A stretch of 9,332 nucleotides of DNA from the NCBI GenBank assembly GCA_008668455.1, contig RQCD01000129.1, forward strand, positions 1 through 9,332. The letters are read 5' to 3'. Source of the stretch: Clostridia bacterium. GTDB taxonomy: Bacteria; Bacillota; Clostridia; UBA1381. Positions 1 through 6,977 of this stretch are shown one piece after another (positions within the stretch are counted from its first letter, which is position 1; each line of letters opens with the position of its first letter). The notes under the pieces were generated by a model. It saw only the letters and a program-made list of their open reading frames with translations, did no database searches and was not told the DNA's origin. The position numbers and the translations under genes were made by a program.

Positions 1-9
1 CTACTATCT

Positions 10-38
10 ATAATAAATACTTTTTATCATTTTGTCAA
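10..38 (-). promoter_or_regulatory. Leftward sigma-A-type promoter for a gene outside the window
   Basis: On the minus strand there is a perfect -35 box TTGACA (33-38), a 17-base spacer and a -10 box TATTAT (10-15), in a very AT-rich context. The predicted transcription start is within the first few bases of the window, so the gene it serves lies to the left and cannot be seen. It would be transcribed divergently from murC. The call rests on consensus match and spacing only. Confidence 0.6.
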
Positions 39-138
39 CATATTCTAAAATTTTCTTCATATATGGCGGTTATTTGAACTATTTTTTGTACAACATCACC
101 AATAAATTAAAAAAGACAGAAAAATTTTTAAAATCGTA

Positions 139-167
139 TTTTATTTTTTGCCGTTTCGGTATATAAT
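139..167 (+). promoter_or_regulatory. Probable murC promoter
   Basis: A perfect -10 hexamer TATAAT lies at 162-167. It would start transcription near 174, about 30 nt before the murC ATG. The matching -35 region (about 139-144, TTTTAT) is poor, and there is no TG extension of the -10 box, so the promoter is either weak or helped by an activator. The rest of the 1-204 spacer holds only AT-rich DNA and the leftward promoter at 10-38. Confidence 0.45.
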
Positions 168-204
168 TAATATGATAAACTGGAAAATAAAAGGGGTAAC
201 ACAT

Positions 205-1581
205 ATGAATCAATTTGACTTATCCATGCTTTCGGAGCATGCAATAATACATTTTGTCGGAATCGGCGGCATCAGTATGAGCGGTCTGGCGCAGATGATG
301 CTAAAAAAAGGCTTTCGGGTGTCTGGTTCAGACCGGACAGAATCTGAAATGACAGATAAGCTTGCCGGCATGGGTGCGGTTATTTATATCGGACACAGGG
401 CAGAGCAGGTACACGGTGCGGATTTGGTGGTGCATACAGCGGCGGTACACAGCGATAATCCGGAGCTTTCAGAGGCGGCAAGGCTGAGCATTCCGACCAT
501 TGACCGCGCGGCATTATTAGGCGCTGTGATGAAGCAGTTCGGACATGCTGTAGGCGTTTCGGGAACGCACGGAAAAACCACCACCCCCTCCATGCTTGCG
601 CATGCGCTGGTCTATGCCGGAACAGATCCGACTATCAGCTTAGGCGGTGAGCTTGACTTAATCGGCGGAAATGTCCGGCTGGGAGATTCAGATTATTTTG
701 TGACGGAGGCATGCGAATATACCAACAGCTTTTTGAAATTCTTTCCGACGATTGCGCTCATTACAAACATTGATGCGGATCATCTGGATTTCTTCCACAG
801 TCTTGAGGAGATTATCGAGAGCTTCCGGAAGTTTGCGCTGCTCACAAAAGGACGCGGATGCGTGATTGCATGCAGCGAGAATGAAAATGTAAAAAAAGCG
901 CTCAAAGATCTGGATTTGGACATCTGCTATTATGGCTTTTCGGAGGAAGATGCGTTTTACGCTCAAAATATTCGGTTTGAGGGCGGTTTTCCTGCATTTG
1001 ATGTATTTTCCCACGGAAAGCGTTTGTGCGGCTTACAGCTTGGTGTGGCAGGCGAGCACAACATTTTAAATGCACTTGCGGCAGTGGCAGTCTGTGACCG
1101 GCTGGGAATTGATCCGGAAACGACGGCGCGCGGCATTGAAACCTTTCATGGGGTACACCGTCGGTTTGAAAAAAAAGGAATGTATCATGGAGCGGCTGTG
1201 ATTGACGATTATGCACACCATCCCACTGAAATCCGTGCAACGCTCAAAGCGGCACGCTCGTTCCCGGAAACGGCAGTAAAATGTGTGTTTCAGCCGCATA
1301 CCTATTCCCGGACGCGGCTCTTGTGGGAGGAGTTTGTAGAGTGCTTTGATCTTGCAGATGAGCTGATTGTTACCGATATTTATGCCGCAAGAGAAGAACC
1401 GGACGGTGTGACCGATCCGGAAAAACTGGCAGAAGAAATTAAAAAACGCGGCGTGAACGCACACTATATGAAAACGTTTGCAGAAATTGAAGATTATCTG
1501 CGGAATACCTTATCCGAGGGAGATATGCTCCTGACAGTCGGAGCAGGAGACGTCTATAAAATCGGAGAGGCGCTCCTTTAA
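205..1581 (+). CDS. murC: UDP-N-acetylmuramate--L-alanine ligase (MurC)
   Basis: This cytoplasmic Mur ligase joins L-alanine to UDP-MurNAc using ATP, the first step of peptidoglycan stem-peptide synthesis. The protein has 458 residues, the usual family length. Visible motifs, in order, are the N-terminal nucleotide-sugar loop GIGGISMSG (19-27), the ATP P-loop GTHGKTTT (120-127), EACEY (168-172), and DDYAHHPTEI (334-343), followed by a typical C-terminal domain with QPHTYSRT. An in-frame TTG at 148 would add 19 residues. The ATG at 205 is preferred because AAGGGG (191-196) sits 8 bases before it and because family proteins start near here. The gene is monocistronic in view and converges on comF, sharing bases 1578-1581. 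One oddity is proline at residue 128, directly after GKTTT, where the family usually has threonine. The family assignment is certain; the effect of that change is unknown. Confidence 0.97.
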   Translation: MNQFDLSMLSEHAIIHFVGIGGISMSGLAQMMLKKGFRVSGSDRTESEMTDKLAGMGAVIYIGHRAEQVHGADLVVHTAAVHSDNPELSEAARLSIPTIDRAALLGAVMKQFGHAVGVSGTHGKTTTPSMLAHALVYAGTDPTISLGGELDLIGGNVRLGDSDYFVTEACEYTNSFLKFFPTIALITNIDADHLDFFHSLEEIIESFRKFALLTKGRGCVIACSENENVKKALKDLDLDICYYGFSEEDAFYAQNIRFEGGFPAFDVFSHGKRLCGLQLGVAGEHNILNALAAVAVCDRLGIDPETTARGIETFHGVHRRFEKKGMYHGAAVIDDYAHHPTEIRATLKAARSFPETAVKCVFQPHTYSRTRLLWEEFVECFDLADELIVTDIYAAREEPDGVTDPEKLAEEIKKRGVNAHYMKTFAEIEDYLRNTLSEGDMLLTVGAGDVYKIGEALL

Positions 1582-2273
1582 AATTGGTCGCTTTCATCAT
1601 TCCGGGACGTTGTCTTAAAGAGTACCGCGGCATTTACGCTTGCCGCGCCGGCGTCTAACAGCGCTTTTGCGCAGGAATCCATGGTTGCACCGAAAGTGAA
1701 AATATCATCAATCAGCAGAATCCGTTTTCCGGCGACCTTTTCCCGGTCGGCTAAAAACGCATTTTCTACATTCTGTTGACGCTGATGGGGCAGGAGCAGA
1801 CTTTGCTTGGCGGTATTTCTGGTTCGGAATACTGCTGTTTCGGTATAGTCGATTTCAAAGCGCTCCGCTATCTTTCTGGCAAGCAGTCCTGCCTGATTAT
1901 ATCCGCGCTCATTCATACGTGCTGGAGAAAGCGGAACCGGCAAAACCAGATCAGGCTGCAGCTGATCGATTGCCGGCATGACGGCACAGATCAGAATCTG
2001 TGCGAAGATTTCATAAAATGCCTCCTGCCGGCGAAATTTGTAGCTTAAAAAGGAATCGCGCAAGATTCCGCGGTAGGGTGCGGCGGCAAATAAGCTTTCT
2101 ATATTTGCGTTGCCGGCGAAGGCTGTGCCGGGACGATAGGTTTCCATCAGCTGCTTACATTCCGGGCAGATGCAGAGTGTCCCGCAGCAAAGCACATGTT
2201 CGCGAACCGGGCGCTGACATAAAATGCAGTATTTTGAGGAAAGCTGTTGCTTTAGGTATTGTATTCTGTTCAT
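1578..2273 (-). CDS. comF: ComF family protein (amidophosphoribosyltransferase-like, ComFC type)
   Basis: The 231-residue protein belongs to the ComF/GntX family, cytoplasmic proteins with a PRTase fold that in competent bacteria help take up or process transforming DNA. The N-terminus has a zinc-ribbon-like cysteine set (C16-x2-C19 and C36-x2-C39, with extra cysteines at 29, 30 and 34). The middle holds the family signature VPLSPARMNERGYNQAGLLA (113-132). The PRPP-binding loop is LLIDDIFTFGAT (186-197), where the second threonine of the usual DDxxTTGxT is phenylalanine (F194). The ATG overlaps the antiporter stop as ATGA (2270-2273) and has no strong ribosome binding site, which suggests translational coupling. 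No comFA helicase gene is adjacent. Its other end interlocks with the murC stop. The family call is firm; a role in competence is inferred from homologues. Confidence 0.9.
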   Translation of the reverse strand: MNRIQYLKQQLSSKYCILCQRPVREHVLCCGTLCICPECKQLMETYRPGTAFAGNANIESLFAAAPYRGILRDSFLSYKFRRQEAFYEIFAQILICAVMPAIDQLQPDLVLPVPLSPARMNERGYNQAGLLARKIAERFEIDYTETAVFRTRNTAKQSLLLPHQRQQNVENAFLADREKVAGKRILLIDDIFTFGATMDSCAKALLDAGAASVNAAVLFKTTSRNDESDQF

Positions 2274-3463
2274 TTTACCGGTACAGCGTCTGGGTCAGGA
2301 TACTTTGCATAAAGCATTTTTAATACAATCGGAGTCAGGACAGAGGAGGTAATAATCAACAGAATCACTGAGGTGAAGTATACCGGATCCATCAGACCGG
2401 CAGAGAGTCCCTTTTGTGAAACGATCAGCGCCACCTCGCCGCGCGTCATCATGCCAACGCCGATTTTCAGAGAATCCGCTCTGCCGAAATGGCATACCCT
2501 TGCAATCAGACCGCAGCCGATTATTTTACAGATTAATGCTACCAGCACAAAGCAAATTGAAAATGATAAAATCGACAGGCTGAAATTTGAAATATCGGTT
2601 TTCAGACCGATACTTGCAAAAAACAGCGGACCAAAGATCATATAGGAGTTAATGTCCATTTTCTCGGCGATATAGTCAGAGTCGTGAATATTGCACATGA
2701 TAATGCCGGCAACATATGCTCCGGTAATATCGGCAATTCCAAAATACCGTTCAGCGGCATATGCCATTGCCAGGCAGAATGCCAGACCTAAAATCGGGAT
2801 TCTGCGTGTGTGCGGATGATGTGCGTCATATTTTTTCATAATCTTATAGATCAAAACACCGCCGATAATGGCAAATACAAAGAATAATGCTGTTCTTAAA
2901 AGCACCTGAACCGGCTGAACCTCAGAGGATTTCATGCCGATTACAAAGGTTAGAACGACAATGCCGATTACATCGTCAATAATTGCCGCACTCATAATGG
3001 TTGTACCGACACGTCCCTTTAAATGCCCCATTTCCCGGAGCGCCTGGACGGTGATGCTGACGGAGGTTGCCGTCATAATTGTACCCATAAAGACGGCACG
3101 CATAAAACCCTCGCTGCCCCAAGGGGATGCACCGTAGAAGGCAAAGTATAAAAGAGCGCCGCCGACAAGCGGCACAAGTACTCCGGCACAGGCGATTAAA
3201 AAGGCGAAAAAACCTGTTTTCATCAGATCCCGGAGATCGGTTTCCAGACCGGCAGAAAACATGATAATTACCACGCCGATTTCTGCCATGGCGCTTAAAA
3301 ATTCTGTCTGCTGCACCAATCCCAAAACACAGGGACCGATGATGAGTCCGGCGATGATTTCTCCGACCACCTGCGGGGCTTTGCATTTGCGCGCCAGGAT
3401 TCCGAAAGCTTTTGCGACCAGCAAAATAATTGCTACGTTTTTAAAAATTGTATATGTTTCCAT
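2270..3463 (-). CDS. CPA2-family cation:proton antiporter (Kef/NapA-type membrane domain)
   Basis: The protein has 397 residues and is almost entirely hydrophobic, with roughly 11-13 membrane segments. This is the Na+/H+ exchanger fold. Diagnostic motifs are TATSVS (131-136) in the first unwound helix, the ion-binding pair D163-D164 in IIDDVIGI, the conserved FFASIGLKTD (281-290), and MMTRGEVALIV (338-348). The arginine at 341 sits where CPA2 proteins have the helix-10 basic residue. The double Asp resembles electrogenic NapA/NhaA-type exchangers rather than the QD seen in KefC. No RCK/TrkA-N nucleotide-binding domain follows the membrane part, so ligand gating by NAD(H) or glutathione is not expected from this chain alone. 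The ATG is preceded by AGGGAG. The gene starts 15 bases after nadD-yqeK and overlaps comF. Whether it carries Na+ or K+ cannot be told from sequence. Confidence 0.92.
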   Translation of the reverse strand: METYTIFKNVAIILLVAKAFGILARKCKAPQVVGEIIAGLIIGPCVLGLVQQTEFLSAMAEIGVVIIMFSAGLETDLRDLMKTGFFAFLIACAGVLVPLVGGALLYFAFYGASPWGSEGFMRAVFMGTIMTATSVSITVQALREMGHLKGRVGTTIMSAAIIDDVIGIVVLTFVIGMKSSEVQPVQVLLRTALFFVFAIIGGVLIYKIMKKYDAHHPHTRRIPILGLAFCLAMAYAAERYFGIADITGAYVAGIIMCNIHDSDYIAEKMDINSYMIFGPLFFASIGLKTDISNFSLSILSFSICFVLVALICKIIGCGLIARVCHFGRADSLKIGVGMMTRGEVALIVSQKGLSAGLMDPVYFTSVILLIITSSVLTPIVLKMLYAKYPDPDAVPVK

Positions 3464-3478
3464 GATTCTCTCTCCCTG

Positions 3479-4633
3479 TTATATTTTCTTCTCCGGATGG
3501 TATGCATACAGAATGGCATAGGCATTCGGATGAATGATGTTTCCTCGTTTTTTGTTCCAGAGAACTGTTGCGCGGACACAGGCATAAACCGCTTCGTCTA
3601 AATCTGAAAAGGCAATTGCCCGGAGCGCTTCTGCCTCCGGATAGGAACGGTTTGGTTCTACCATATCTGCCACAAAAATAATTTTTGCAAGTGTTCCCAT
3701 GTCCGGCTTTCCAATGGTGTGCCAGCGGATGGCATCTATAATTTCTTCATCATAAACTCCGTACCAGATCTGCGCAAGAACAGCGCCCAGCTTGGGGTGG
3801 ATCAGTCCGGGCATTTTTTGTTCGGTTTCATCTAATGGTACTTCCAAATCCTCACACAGGCTGCGCATTTCCTGCTCCGGAATATTTTTTGCACAGTCGT
3901 GCAGAAGTCCGGCAAGCCATGCCTTTTCCTCGTCAGCGCCAAAGAGACGCGCCATTTTTACCGCTGTATCGCGTACTCCCAGACTATGCAGAAAGCGATC
4001 ATGCTTTAAATCCTGTTTCAGCTTTTCTTCCGGATGCTCCGGCGGTGTTTGATATAACCGGACGCGGCGGATGTATTCCCAGACAGGCGGCGGCAGGAAT
4101 TTTTCTGTCGGTTCTCCGGCTGCAAGCTTCTGACGGATCTCAGTGGAGGAAATAACAGCCTCCGGAAGCCTTAAAATGCTTGCCCTCGCCTGATGTCTGC
4201 GGCAGAAAGCATCCAGGTCAGCCTGGGTTGGATAGCCGGAGCGAGGATATACCAAAAGCACACAGCGGCGCAGTATTTCCTCCGGCTCGTGCCATGTGAA
4301 GAAGTCGCGGAGCGAATCGCCGCCGATGATAAAGTAAACAGTATTCTCCGGGTACTGCTGGTTCAGTTTTTTTAGCGTTACAGAGGTGTAGGACGGCTCG
4401 CTGGAGTCTACCTCGTCCGCACGCGGCACAAAATCCTCTCGTCCGGCAAGCGCAAGCTTCACCATGTGATGGCGGATTTTCGCGTCTGTCTGTGTGTGTT
4501 TATGCGGCGGATTACCGCCCGTCATAAAAAGAATCCGGTCTAAAGCAAACTGCTCCTTTGCCGCCTTTGCCATCTCTAAATGCGCATCATGGATTGGGTC
4601 GAAGGTTCCGCCCATAAGACCAATTTTCCCCAA
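3479..4633 (-). CDS. nadD-yqeK: Fused nicotinate-nucleotide adenylyltransferase / HD-domain Ap4A hydrolase (NadD-YqeK)
   Basis: One 384-residue chain carries two enzymes that are separate adjacent genes in Bacillus. Residues 1-195 are NadD, which makes NaAD from NaMN and ATP in NAD synthesis. They contain GGTFDPIHDAHL (8-19), NPPHK (41-45), IIGGDSL (102-108) and ISSTEIR (161-167). Residues 205-384 are YqeK, a metal HD hydrolase expected to split Ap4A into two ADP. They contain H216, the HD pair H245-D246, H279, H305 and VADMVEPNR (321-329). The join, near residues 195-205, is short and charged. The usual HxGH nucleotidyltransferase motif reads HDAH, with Ala for Gly at residue 17. Translation starts at TTG (4631-4633), supported by GAGGTGAT 5 bases upstream that overlaps the yhbY stop. 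Both domains look intact. The rsfS gene that follows yqeK in Bacillus is replaced here by the antiporter. Confidence 0.95.
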   Translation of the reverse strand: MGKIGLMGGTFDPIHDAHLEMAKAAKEQFALDRILFMTGGNPPHKHTQTDAKIRHHMVKLALAGREDFVPRADEVDSSEPSYTSVTLKKLNQQYPENTVYFIIGGDSLRDFFTWHEPEEILRRCVLLVYPRSGYPTQADLDAFCRRHQARASILRLPEAVISSTEIRQKLAAGEPTEKFLPPPVWEYIRRVRLYQTPPEHPEEKLKQDLKHDRFLHSLGVRDTAVKMARLFGADEEKAWLAGLLHDCAKNIPEQEMRSLCEDLEVPLDETEQKMPGLIHPKLGAVLAQIWYGVYDEEIIDAIRWHTIGKPDMGTLAKIIFVADMVEPNRSYPEAEALRAIAFSDLDEAVYACVRATVLWNKKRGNIIHPNAYAILYAYHPEKKI

Positions 4634-4639
4634 AACAGA

Positions 4640-4948
4640 TCACCTCGATTTTTTTGGAAGCTCAATTTTCCGTTTATCTTGTTTCGATGCCTGCCGATAC
4701 AGCACAAACTTTGAACCGATCGCCTGAACCGGTTCTGCACCAAGCTTTTCTGCAATGCTGTTGCAGGCTTCCTTAATATCCAGCATGGCTGTTTCTAACA
4801 CATGCACCTTAATCAGTTCTCTTGCCTCTAAGGCGTTGGAAAGCTGGGAAATCAATTCCTCGGTGATGCCGCCCTTTCCGATCTGAAAAATTGGCTCTAA
4901 ACCGTTTGCCTGCTTTCTTAAGAATGCTCTTTGTTTACTCGTTATCAT
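4640..4948 (-). CDS. yhbY: YhbY-type CRM-domain RNA-binding protein (ribosome assembly)
   Basis: This small basic protein of 102 residues consists of a single CRM domain. Family members (YhbY in E. coli, YqeI in Bacillus) bind 23S rRNA in pre-50S particles and aid large-subunit assembly. The sequence shows the conserved opening TSKQRAFLRKQAN (3-15), the RNA-binding loop IFQIGKGGITEELI (20-33), EARELIKV (41-48) and QAIGSKFVLYR (75-85). A lysine/arginine-rich tail runs from about 90 to 102. The ATG follows a strong AAGGAGA site. The gene begins 31 bases after the glmS terminator stem and ends 6 bases before nadD-yqeK, the order conserved in many Firmicutes. No promoter of its own is visible in the 69-base gap after glmS, so it may rely on readthrough or on a promoter inside glmS. 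Confidence 0.94.
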   Translation of the reverse strand: MITSKQRAFLRKQANGLEPIFQIGKGGITEELISQLSNALEARELIKVHVLETAMLDIKEACNSIAEKLGAEPVQAIGSKFVLYRQASKQDKRKIELPKKSR

Positions 4949-4971
4949 TCTAAATCTCCTTTAAAAACCGC

Positions 4972-5011
4972 AAAAAAGCTGCGGTAAATTCACGAAATAA
5001 TCTACCGCAGC
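4972..5011 (-). terminator. Intrinsic terminator after glmS
   Basis: On the minus strand a perfect 9-base-pair stem GCTGCGGTA/TACCGCAGC (5003-5011 pairing with 4978-4986), with a 16-base loop, is followed at once by six T residues (4972-4977). It begins 6 bases after the glmS stop. This is a classic rho-independent terminator layout. It sits directly upstream of yhbY, so it may end the glmS transcript or pass a fraction of polymerase into the next genes. Confidence 0.88.
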
Positions 5012-5017
5012 CCCAAA

Positions 5018-6844
5018 TTATTCAACTGTAACAGATTTTGCGAGGTTTCTCGGCTTGTCAATGTCGCAGCCCTTCAGGCTGGCAACATAATAGCCGAATA
5101 ATTGTAGCGGAATTACCGTCAGCGACGGCAGTAATACCGGATGTGTCACCGGAATTTTTACTACATAGTCACAAACATCCTCGGTGTGTTCGTGGTCGGT
5201 GGTTGTAACACCCATCACAACCGCGCCTCTTGCCTTGACTTCCTTGACATTGCTGATGGTTTTCTCATAAAGCTCTCTGCCGGTTGCCAAGGCAACCACC
5301 AGCGTTCCATCCTCAATCAGGGAAATTGTTCCGTGTTTTAATTCGCCTGCTGCATATGCTTCTGAATGAATGTAGGAAATTTCTTTCAGCTTCAGAGATC
5401 CTTCCAGTGCAACGGCATAATCCAGATTTCTGCCGATGAAGAAAATACTCTTGCAGTGGAAGAATTTTGACGCTAAATACTGCACGTTTTCCTTGTCCGA
5501 TAAAATTTCCGATACCTTTTGGGGGAGGGTTTCTATCTCACTCAATATGGTATTGTACTCTTTTTCGCTGATTCTGTCAAGACGATCTGCAAAATATAGT
5601 GCAATCAGATAAATAACGGCAAGCTGTGTGCTGTATGCTTTGGTAGTTGCAACGGCAATTTCCGGTCCTGCCCAGGTGTAAATCACATCATCCGATGCAT
5701 TTGCAATCGAGCTTCCGACAACGTTTACAATCGACAAAATTCTCGATCCTTTTTTCTTTGCCTCTTTTAATGCCGCCATGGTGTCGGCAGTCTCGCCGGA
5801 CTGACTGATCACGATGGTTAAGGAATGCTCATCAATAATCGGATCGTGATAGCGAAATTCTGACGCAACCTCTACTTCCACCGGAATCCGGCAGAGCTTT
5901 TCGATCACATATTTTCCGACGACTCCGACATGATAAGCGCTTCCGCAGGCAACGATGTAAATTTTATGGAGATTCCGGAGCTGTTCATCCGTCATGCTGA
6001 ACTGATCCAAAACCACTTTCCCGTCCTTAATCCGCGGGCTGATGGTATCGCGGAGCGCCTTTGGCTGCTCCTCGATCTCTTTCATCATGAAATGCTCATA
6101 GCCGCCCTTTTCTGCTGCAGAAACATCCCAGTCTACTGTGAATACTTCCTTTTTGATTTCCTCGCGGTCGGTGTTGTAAATTTTCACGGAATCAGAAGAA
6201 AGCAGCACAATCTCATTGTCCTCTAAATAATGAATTTTCCGGGTGTGCTTCAGAATTGCAGTGACGTCTGATGCAATAAAGTTTTCGCCCTCACCTAAGC
6301 CGACGATCATCGGACTTGCTTTGCGGACAGCAATAAATTCATTCGGATGATCTGCACAGAGGATGCCCAAAGCATACGATCCCTCCACCCGGTGGATTAC
6401 TTTGATCATGGTTTCCACCAGGTCGCCGTTATAGTAATACTCAAACAAGTGCGCAATGACCTCGGTATCTGTTTCGGAAACAAATTTATAGCCGCGCTCC
6501 AAAAGCTTTTTTTTCAGGCTGATGTAGTTTTCGATAATGCCGTTATGAACTACGGCAAACCGTCCGGATTCGGAAATGTGCGGATGAGAATTGACATCCG
6601 ACGGCTCTCCGTGTGTTGCCCAACGCGTATGTCCGATTCCGACTGTTCCTTTTACCGATTTTCCGCCGTCTGTCATATCGGACAGCACCTTTAGACGTCC
6701 TTTTGCCTTTGCAACCTCACTTGCGTTTTCTCCGTAAATTGCAATTCCGGCTGAATCATAGCCGCGGTATTCCAGCTTGGAAAGACCCTCCAGTAAAATC
6801 GGCGCCGCCTGCTGTGAGCCGATATATCCTACAATTCCACACAT
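5018..6844 (-). CDS. glmS: Glutamine--fructose-6-phosphate aminotransferase (isomerizing), GlmS
   Basis: GlmS converts fructose-6-phosphate and glutamine to glucosamine-6-phosphate and glutamate in the cytoplasm, the entry step to UDP-GlcNAc and the cell wall. The 608 residues match the usual length. The N-terminal Ntn glutaminase starts at the catalytic Cys2 in MCGIVGYIG, with GHTRWATHG (71-79) and HNGIIENY (100-107). The first SIS domain contains ACGSAYHVG (299-307), SQSGETADTMAAL (347-359) and TKAYSTQ (401-407). The second contains GRNLDYAVALEGSLKLKEISYIHSEAYAAGELKHG (471-505). The chain ends in the conserved PRNLAKSVTVE. The ATG follows AGGAGG (6853-6858). The gene appears to be transcribed alone from its own promoter and ends in a terminator. 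The leader is too short for the glmS ribozyme. All catalytic motifs are intact. Confidence 0.98.
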   Translation of the reverse strand: MCGIVGYIGSQQAAPILLEGLSKLEYRGYDSAGIAIYGENASEVAKAKGRLKVLSDMTDGGKSVKGTVGIGHTRWATHGEPSDVNSHPHISESGRFAVVHNGIIENYISLKKKLLERGYKFVSETDTEVIAHLFEYYYNGDLVETMIKVIHRVEGSYALGILCADHPNEFIAVRKASPMIVGLGEGENFIASDVTAILKHTRKIHYLEDNEIVLLSSDSVKIYNTDREEIKKEVFTVDWDVSAAEKGGYEHFMMKEIEEQPKALRDTISPRIKDGKVVLDQFSMTDEQLRNLHKIYIVACGSAYHVGVVGKYVIEKLCRIPVEVEVASEFRYHDPIIDEHSLTIVISQSGETADTMAALKEAKKKGSRILSIVNVVGSSIANASDDVIYTWAGPEIAVATTKAYSTQLAVIYLIALYFADRLDRISEKEYNTILSEIETLPQKVSEILSDKENVQYLASKFFHCKSIFFIGRNLDYAVALEGSLKLKEISYIHSEAYAAGELKHGTISLIEDGTLVVALATGRELYEKTISNVKEVKARGAVVMGVTTTDHEHTEDVCDYVVKIPVTHPVLLPSLTVIPLQLFGYYVASLKGCDIDKPRNLAKSVTVE

Positions 6845-6889
6845 ATACGAATCCTCCTGTTATTCTCTTTTAAAATAAAACATATGTAT

Positions 6890-6918
6890 ATTGTATCGCA
6901 ATTTTGTGCTTTTTTCAA
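6890..6918 (-). promoter_or_regulatory. glmS promoter
   Basis: The minus strand has -35 TTGAAA (6913-6918), a spacer of exactly 17 bases and -10 TACAAT (6890-6895), one mismatch per hexamer from consensus in AT-rich DNA. Transcription should start near 6883, giving a leader of about 39 nt before the glmS ATG. The leader contains the strong AGGAGG site at 6853-6858 and no obvious riboswitch or ribozyme. Confidence 0.75.
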
Positions 6919-6977
6919 GAGAAAAATGAAATATTTTTTTTATTGAGCGCATTTTTGTTGTATTTAACTATAAAGTT

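Noticed and set aside
148..204. N-terminal extension of murC from the TTG at 148
   Set aside because: The extra 19 residues are not MurC-like, the TTG has no ribosome binding site, and the -10 box and predicted transcription start lie inside this stretch. The ATG at 205 has a good site.
902..1240. Open reading frames antisense to murC
   Set aside because: They overlap a full-length conserved gene, have no ribosome binding sites and show low-complexity, shadow-like composition.
1626..1647. GC-rich hairpin CGCGGCA/TGCCGCG near the end of comF as a terminator
   Set aside because: The stem is real (7 base pairs, 8-base loop), but no T-tract follows it on either strand and it lies within comF coding sequence.
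2976..3386. Open frame of 136 codons in another frame of the antiporter gene
   Set aside because: It is the same strand read out of frame through a conserved membrane protein; it is rich in Arg, Cys and Gly with no recognisable family.
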